A stretch of 64,000 bases of DNA from NCBI RefSeq assembly GCF_003573695.1, contig NC_039363.1, positions 161,464,747-161,528,746 of the forward strand, given 5' to 3'. Of this stretch, positions 58,234-64,000 are shown piece by piece. The stretch comes from Papaver somniferum. Taxonomy: Eukaryota; Streptophyta; Magnoliopsida; Ranunculales; Papaveraceae. The notes below the pieces were generated by a model, which was given only the letters and a program-made list of their open reading frames with translations, was not told where the DNA came from and made no database searches. The position numbers and the translations under genes are program-made. How positions within the stretch are numbered: the first letter of the stretch is position 1; each line of letters begins with the position of its first letter.

Positions 58234-59377
58234 ATGGAAAAAGGTGTTATCTCTGATAAACGCGTCACCAGAAATAAAGATTATGTTTCTAATAGGTCTA
58301 TTAAAGAGAAAGATGGTTCAATCTCGGGTACAGACGAAAGTGTTCAAATGAAACAGACTAACACTGACATGTGTTATCCTGATGAATCTAACTCTGTTGT
58401 TCACGAGGAAACAGCTAGAGAGAGTAAACTGATTTTAAACCTTGTTAGAATTCAAGCTGAAAGATTCAAACAGTTAAAAAACATGTCAATATTCTTGTCG
58501 GTGTAGCAACATACTGTGGCTCCAGTGAAAAGGCGTATCTTAAAGAAAAACCTGAAGTTCGATCAGCTCATATCTTACTTGAGGCTAAACTTAAAAAGGA
58601 TGCCTTAGAAATTGAACATCTTTTGAGTAAACTTTCCATTCGTCTACTTCTATTCAAACTGAAAGAGCTCCAGTTTAAGAAGTAATTCCAGATTCTCTCC
58701 TCACTCAACCTGATGAGCAGGAGATTCACACATCAGTTAAAAGAGAGAAATCTCCAAACAATGATGTTAAGTCTGCAATCTCTAATCACTCCCGTGATCA
58801 GAAAATGTGCCTTCTTTGTGATTCAAAAGGGCATATAGTGCAAAAGAGGAAACCCAAGTTGAAAAACAAATCGTGGGTTCAACTTCAACACACCTTAGAC
58901 TTAATTATTAAAGGTGTAACTGATATTCGTATGTCTAAACCAATTGGTTTCAGTACACATCCTGTGTTTCCCACCAGGAAAGTCAGTTAAATGAATTCCT
59001 CAAATGCACAAAAGCATAGTAGACCTCTTGGCAAATATCATTCAAGAAGAACTCATGTTCTCTCTCCTGACAGTAATGGAGATAATGCTAAAACCGATGT
59101 GAATCATGCATCAAGTGAAGAATGCATATATGAACAGATGTATGAAAATATAAAATTGATTATTGAAGGATATAAGAAAATCATCAACAAGCTGTCAGCT
59201 CCATCTAGACGTTCTTCTTCAGGTAAGAATCCTTACTATGTGTCGTATTATGATGATAGTAAATTTTGTGATAACTTTTTACATCATAAAAAAATTCTTC
59301 CTGGTAACAGAAGAAAAAGGTTTAACCAAAAACGATGTTCATTTGATGAGATAAAATCTCATACTTGTGCCACTTAA
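58234..59377 (+). pseudogene. unusual coding region in gag position
   Basis: The leader (58185-58235) is nearly the same as the gag leader at 61815-61868, and the first codons resemble those of gag. The following protein does not: there is no Gag capsid region with WWWKxxMRA. It reads as acidic, Ser/Asn/Lys-rich sequence (58234-58506), then decayed frames, then a knuckle-like CLLCDSKGHIVQK lacking the final Cys (58805-58860). A 128-residue frame from 58991 to 59377 is rich in Ser, His, Asn and Tyr. Stops near 58504, 58674 and 58988 interrupt it. I recognise no family. It could be a diverged or replaced gag, or a captured sequence. Confidence 0.5.
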
Positions 59378-59862
59378 TCACAAGGTTGGATGATCTCTTA
59401 CAAAAATCCTGGTTAAGAGAGATATGTTCAGGTATACTTGTTGTAAATGTGTTTTCAGATTCTCAAGCTATTTTCTTATCATCTTTAGCAGGAGTATCCT
59501 TACAAACATGTTTACATAAGTATTTTTTTTTTCTTCAAAAGTTTAATCTCTTTGAAATTTTGGTTTAAACCATTTGCTGCGTTTGTTCTCAAAAATAGGT
59601 TCTCTCATGAGACATAATTTCTTTTGAGGCACTGAAGGTTCTTCACATAGCAATTTTTTTTTATTTTTTTTGCAAGGTCATATACATACGACCCATGTGG
59701 TTCTTTTGGGTGGAAATTGTACTCGTACTGGTTACCCGTGTAACTGACACGAATCAATTAAGAAAACCCTAATTTTTCCTTCATATGAAACCTTTAAGTA
59801 CCCAAGCTACCGAGTTACATAAGTCACGTATACAAACTCTAGTTTTTTTTGGGTAGTCAAGG
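59378..59862 (+). other. spacer between two frames of the SIRE-like element
   Basis: AT-rich, with T runs near 59520 and 59650 and no recognised protein. Confidence 0.45.
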
Positions 59863-60269
59863 ATGTCTTTCTCTTCATCTCATTATGGTGATTTTACTAA
59901 AGGACTCCTTGAGAAAGGTTTTGGTTTCGAAACAAAAGGAAGGAAGAAAGAACTCTTGTTGAAGATGGAACTCCTAATGCCTCATCTTATATTTCTTACT
60001 CACATCAACATGTTGAGAATGAGGATATGGTTTCTGCTGAAGTGGTTCATGACTTTCTTAAATACTTTGAGAAAGCAAAACAACAACTCGTTGATACTAT
60101 GAAGGATCTTGATATGGTGAGAATTGAGGTGAAAAGGGTTACTACCGAAATTGGTATCATAAAGTCACATGTTAAAGAACTTCTCAATGAGGATATCTTC
60201 TCCAAAGACGCGGTTGTTAACATGAATCACAAGCTCGAAATCCGTGAAGCTACCGTACGTGAACTCTAA
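59863..60269 (+). pseudogene. small coiled-coil protein of SIRE-like elements (copy 2)
   Basis: The ATG at 59863 gives an N-terminal part that must shift frame near 59960 to continue. The second part has a coiled coil (60027-60269: DFLKYFEKAKQQLVDTMKDL, then VKRVTTEIGIIKSHVKELL) and a short tail ending TVREL. Position after the gag-like region and before the 3' noncoding region matches the frames at 50392-50730 and 63671-64000. Sequence similarity is weak except for the coiled-coil pattern. Confidence 0.45.
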
Positions 60270-61403
60270 TGTAGCTTGTGATCGGTTTCAGTAGATTTTG
60301 TCTTATGTTCTTTATTTCTATCTAGTGAAACTTCTTAAGAGAATTTTATTCTTGTTTTTGTTTAAGAAGGAGAACTAGGGTTTGGAATAGCCATTATTGT
60401 GAGTACACATAGCTATGTCCAACATTTTCATCTTCTTGTTTTTATATTTATTTGTTTAAACTCTAAAGTTGGTTTGCAAGATGATTTTTGCAGTATTAAT
60501 CTTTATGGTTTTATATATTGCAATATGTTATGGGATATGTGTGTTTGCGTCCGTAAACTATTATTTTCCCATACAATGTCAAAATTTATCTCGTTTATAT
60601 GTCGATATGCAAATATTGATACAAGATCGATGAACTCTTGACATAACAAAAGTTAAGCCTATATTGTCAATTCTTTAATGGAAGATAGGTTAAAATCTTT
60701 TGTTTACAAAGATTATGTCGATTATAAGTCGTTATGCAAATAGTGATGAAGATAGAATGAATCTTTGTATATTCCGCAGTATTGATCTTTCCCTGATCCA
60801 TATTTTATGTGTATACTGTGCAGCTCCATAAGTCTTCTTGTGTGAGCATTTCCAACTAAACTAATCATAGATTCGTTTGTGGTTATTTTGGTTGTGTATT
60901 CCTATTAAATTAATCATGGGTTCTCTTTTGGTTAGTTTAATTGATAATTTTTGGATACAAAATCATTTTGTAGTTTTTGGTATCCAAAGAAATCCTTCTT
61001 TTCTTGTAAAATAAGGTCCCTCTTGTTGTTCTTTCGGGAATGACATCATATGGGCGAGAGTTCTTTTGAACTTGCGCTTAATTTACGTATCTTTGTGGGG
61101 AGTGCGGCTGTGGAATTTTGAGGAGTTATCTTGTATCTTTATAAACTCCATGATGAGTGCATTTAGCTTCAGATATATGATTGCATCTAAACGAGTTGAT
61201 ATGTGCTTTTCTTTGGTCTTGAAGTGTCTCCATGAAAATTTCATTAGGATCCCGTTTTCGTGCCAATTTTATTGACAAAAAGGGGGAGAATTAATATGTA
61301 GTTCACACTACAAATACATATGTTTTCGGATCATTATATAAGGGGGAGTAGTTTTCGGGTTGAGACGAAGTATTGACTAAGAGGGAGTGATACATATCAC
61401 CAT
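60270..61403 (+). other. 3' noncoding region of the SIRE-like element
   Basis: It is colinear on the opposite strand with parts of 48950-50390. It ends in purine tracts (AAAAAGGGGGAG at about 61276 and AAGGGGGAG at about 61340), then jumps at about 61404 into LTR sequence. Confidence 0.65.
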
Positions 61404-61799
61404 AGGTCCCGGGGTTTTTCTGCATTTGCAGTTTCCTCGTTAACAAAATTTCTGGTGTCTGTGTTATTTCAGTTTCCGTATTATATTGTTTTATCTTTAT
61501 AATTGAAATAATACAGGTTGTGCGTTAGATCATCAATTAGACTAATCCAACCTTTGGTTGTTGATTGTCATTGATTAATCCTTGGTTATTGGTTTTTGTT
61601 ACCATCCAAGTTATTCCTTGTATTTGATTAGTACTCGCAGTTTCTGTTTGAGGAAATCAAATCAAGAGAGAGATATAAACTCGTTGATGTACTTATAATT
61701 GATTGAGTCTTGTTGATTCTCTTAAAAGTATATTCGAGTTTGTCCATACAGATTGCTAAGTGAAATATTGGGTGGTGTTGTTAGACCCCTGCTTTTTCA
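61404..61799 (+). repeat. 5'-truncated SIRE-like LTR
   Basis: It starts at AGGTCCCGGGGTTTTTCTGC, which lies deep inside intact LTRs, and ends GCTTTTTCA at 61799. About 2 kb of LTR is missing. It connects the upstream element's 3' noncoding region to a second primer site and gag. Confidence 0.85.
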
Positions 61800-61813
61800 A
61801 TTGGTATCAGAGA
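61800..61813 (+). promoter_or_regulatory. primer-binding site (initiator tRNA-Met)
   Basis: ATTGGTATCAGAG follows the truncated LTR. One base beyond the core differs from the usual C. Confidence 0.85.
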
Positions 61814-61865
61814 AGGCAAACAAGTTCAAGACCTCAAAAGTCTATGTTTGTAGCGATCTGACTCT

Positions 61866-63384
61866 ATGGACAGAGGTACTATCTCTATTAACGTACCACC
61901 AGTCTGTGATGGCTCTAATTACTGGTGGTGGAAAATTGATATGCGAGCTTTTCTTCAAGCGCATGATTTTCAATCATGGGTATATGTTGTTAATGGGCTA
62001 TGATGCTCCCATTGTGGAAGTTGGAGAAATAAACGTTCCCAAGAATATTGGTGAATACAGTCCTGCCGAGCTACTTGCTGCAAAGCAAAACTCCGACGGT
62101 TTAAATGCCATCATACATGCCATTACCCCACACCTTCAGCACCATGTGTCAAATTGCACTAGGTCTAAATATGCTTGGGATATCTTAGAAAATGTATTTG
62201 AAGGAAATACCAGTGAAAAGGAAGCCAGACTTCAAAATTTGAATTCCAAATGGGAAAATCTTCGTATGGAAGATAATGAATCGATTGATGATTTTTACCA
62301 CAAAATATCTGAAATTGTTAATGCATCATTTGCATTGGGTAAGACCATTCTTGCAAAGGACATTGTGATGAAAATCCTCAGATCGCTGCCATTAAGATAC
62401 GATTATAAGAAGCATGCCATCATTGAGGAAAATAATCCTGATACACTTTCCAAGACTTCACTAATTGGAAAGTTAAGAATTCTTGATCAAGAGACAGGAA
62501 AAATGTTCGCACTCAACGTTGTGAACAAACTTGTGATGTCTTCCTCTCACCTGTCCTGGTCTGATGAATGTGATCATTCACTAGTAGTCAAATAGGTCAA
62601 GAATCTAATAAAAAGGAAGAATAGATTTGCAGTTTTTCCATGTTCTCTGGTTGCTGAAAATAATTCAACAGAAGACAATACTTCTCTATATAACTCAGAT
62701 GAGTCTAACTGGTGCAATGGATTTACTGCCCTTACTTCAGATTCTCTTTCAACTACAAATTCTGATTCGGAACTTGAATTTGACACTGAGTTGGTTGATC
62801 TCCTGAATAAAGAGATTCTTCAAGAGAATCTTCGTCTTAAAGCCTCCTTGAGGAATGTTGAATCACCACTCCAGACGAAAAATATTGAGATATAGCATCT
62901 TCATATTAAATTCGCCAAAACCATGTCTCTAAAGGAAGAAGAGATTAATTCTCTCAGAGATGACCTGCAAAGGCTATCTGGAAGCTCTGACAAAATTGCA
63001 GCAATGTTATTTGGTCAGAGATCCTTTGGGTACAATCATGGTTTAGGATTCAAAAGCAAAAAAACAAAAGTGATGGATTCTGCAAATCAGGAAACAACGG
63101 TTGGGTGTTGTGTCAAACAGGAAAAATTACATGGAGATAAAAAATCCACATTGATCTGCTCCTTCTGTGGACACTCAAGGCATGATAAAGATACATGTTG
63201 GATATTCAAGAAAAACAACAAAGGAGTCACCAAACTTCAAAAGAACATGCAAAGAGTGAGTCTTGATAAAGATAAGCAAGTTAAATATTCCAGAAGAAGT
63301 AAGAAATATGTTAGCACAACCGACAGTGACAAGCCACGAAAAAACAAGGGAAGCGGGCATTTGGACCGTCCGGTCACCAACTGA
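61866..63384 (+). pseudogene. SIRE-like gag, nearly open
   Basis: The ATG at 61866 starts a Gag whose first 44 codons are in one frame (SNYWWWKIDMRAFLQ). A one-base change near 61995 moves the rest to another frame, which then stays open to 63384 except for two TAG codons (62593 and about 62893). The body includes the UBN2-type capsid region (SKYAWDILENVFEG, DDFYHKISEIV, LRSLPLRYDYK), a Ser/Glu-rich segment, a Leu-rich coiled coil (about 62800-62990) and one CCHC knuckle CSFCGHSRHDKDTC (about 63158-63199), then a basic tail. It would package element RNA. It is the least decayed gag in the window. No protease or pol motif follows before the window ends. Confidence 0.85.
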
Positions 63385-63670
63385 ATGGTGACATTTGCCT
63401 TCTCATCTTTAACTTGGGAAAGATGAGAAGTGTCTGAGAAGTGTCTCAAGTCAATGTTCGTGATTCAATTTGTAGGTAATCTTATTTTTAGATTCTTGGA
63501 AGACTGTGTCAAAATAGTCTAGGGTTTGACACTTATAAATCTCCTTTTATTGTTTGTTTTCTCCTTCTTTCAATTACGTTCTCATAGTTCCTGTAACTAG
63601 AGGTACTACCAAAAGAAATGCAGTATAAGCAGCCAATGTACATCTGTGCAAAGGAATTACTTCCTCTAGA
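63385..63670 (+). other. spacer between gag and the coiled-coil frame
   Basis: AT-rich, no protein recognised. A CAAGTCAATG...TTGTAG-like stretch near 63470 could be an acceptor for a subgenomic spliced RNA, but this is guesswork. Confidence 0.35.
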
Positions 63671-64000
63671 ATGATAAAGAAGAAGTCAACAATCAATGGA
63701 GAAGGTTCTTCCTCTAACTGTCTCTTTTATGTTTGTCGTGCTAGAGACATGGTGAAAGTTTTCATCGACAAGCGAAATGATTTAAAATCTCGAATCATTT
63801 CCTCTTTGGAAGAGATAACTCACTATGAACAAAGGTTGTCTCTGACCAAGAATACCCTGCGTGATCTAAAAAGAGAACTTAGTGAGTTAACTGATATTTC
63901 TGAAGATCTAGAGGAATTGAACGATCCCATAATCAATGGGTTTTTCAATAATGAGAAGGAATTTTATGTAGATGCTCTGAGAAAGATCTACACTGCCTAG
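63671..64000 (+). CDS. small coiled-coil protein of SIRE-like elements (copy 3)
   Basis: A complete 109-residue frame ends with TAG at the last base of the window. It starts MIKKKST, like the MIAKPS start of the frame at 50730. It carries a long coiled coil (about residues 33-82: DKRNDLKSRIISSLEEI, NTLRDLKRELSELTDI) and ends NNEKEFYVDALRKI, resembling the NDKEFLKDIV tail of copy 1. It is uninterrupted. It sits about 290 bases downstream of gag in an element without visible pol. The role is unknown. Options are an accessory or envelope-like relic, or a decoy frame kept by chance; the shared ends with copy 1 argue against chance. Confidence 0.6.
   Translation: MIKKKSTINGEGSSSNCLFYVCRARDMVKVFIDKRNDLKSRIISSLEEITHYEQRLSLTKNTLRDLKRELSELTDISEDLEELNDPIINGFFNNEKEFYVDALRKIYTA

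Larger units (their letters stand above)
41634..61799 (+). mobile_element. SIRE-like non-autonomous copia element, split by a LINE
   Basis: The 5' LTR consists of 41634-42489 and 56659-58167 (together about 2.37 kb), interrupted by the LINE with its 14-bp duplication. A degenerate initiator-Met primer site (58168-58181), an unusual coding region (58234-59377), a small coiled-coil frame (59863-60269) and a purine tract (61276-61285) follow. At 61404 the 3' noncoding sequence jumps directly into the middle of an LTR, which ends at 61799. No protease, integrase or polymerase is present, so movement would need a helper. A second internal region follows directly. Confidence 0.75.

Noticed and set aside
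1..64000. tRNA, rRNA or other structured RNA genes
   Set aside because: I saw no cloverleaf with A and B boxes and no rRNA-like conserved blocks. Only tRNA-complementary primer sites of retrotransposons were found.

Overview
The window is plant nuclear DNA, almost certainly from a eudicot. It has intron-split genes, Mutator-like, CACTA-like, Ty1/copia, Ty3/gypsy-like and LINE sequences typical of plants, and no bacterial features. The genus cannot be fixed from sequence alone; a Papaveraceae-type genome is only a guess. One short cysteine-rich gene near the left end (726-1088, minus) may be an ordinary host gene. Almost everything else is nested transposable elements, and I could set many boundaries from target-site duplications (TSDs).

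Left half. A Mutator-like element (MULE) runs from 2757 to 33625. It is flanked by an exact 9-bp duplication (AAACGAAAA at 2748-2756 and 33626-33634), and its ends match at the same offset. It carries a broken mudrA-type transposase gene on the plus strand (3713-6361). It also carries a very long, broken gene for a Ulp1-like cysteine protease on the minus strand (33211 down to about 7017), so it is a Kaonashi-ULP type MULE. Without later insertions it would be about 10.4 kb. Two elements landed in its protease gene. One is a CACTA-like element (7865-11700, TSD AAA) carrying captured fragments of RAD51 and NADPH-cytochrome P450 reductase. The other is a 16.6-kb LTR retrotransposon (13201-29851, TSD CTTAG) with an antisense plant-mobile-domain gene. 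The 5' LTR of that retrotransposon was hit twice, by a small LTR retrotransposon (13932-18298, TSD GCCAC) and by a deleted SIRE-like copia element (19156-21846, TSD ACCGA). Its 3' LTR contains a 39-bp scar of the first of these, which records exchange between the two LTRs.

Right half. A minus-strand SIRE-like copia element with decayed pol (about 34740-41633) is cut off by a plus-strand SIRE-like element starting at 41634. The 5' LTR of the latter is split by a LINE (42490-56644, 14-bp TSD), and the LINE is split in turn by a gag-only SIRE-like element (46281-55095). After the LINE the plus-strand element continues with its primer site, an unusual ORF, and a 3' part fused to a truncated LTR (61404-61799). 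A second internal region with a nearly open gag (61866-63384) follows.

Genes working together. Nothing here is an operon. The functional units are mobile elements: mudrA plus the Ulp1-like gene in the MULE, and Gag plus a small coiled-coil ORF in the three pol-less SIRE-like elements. Most are pseudogenic. The most unusual signals are a paired GTGTACA/TGTACAC motif seeded through the MULE's introns and spacers, a small coiled-coil ORF in pol-less SIRE-like elements, and a word-repeat module in copia LTRs whose word changes in concert between subfamilies.
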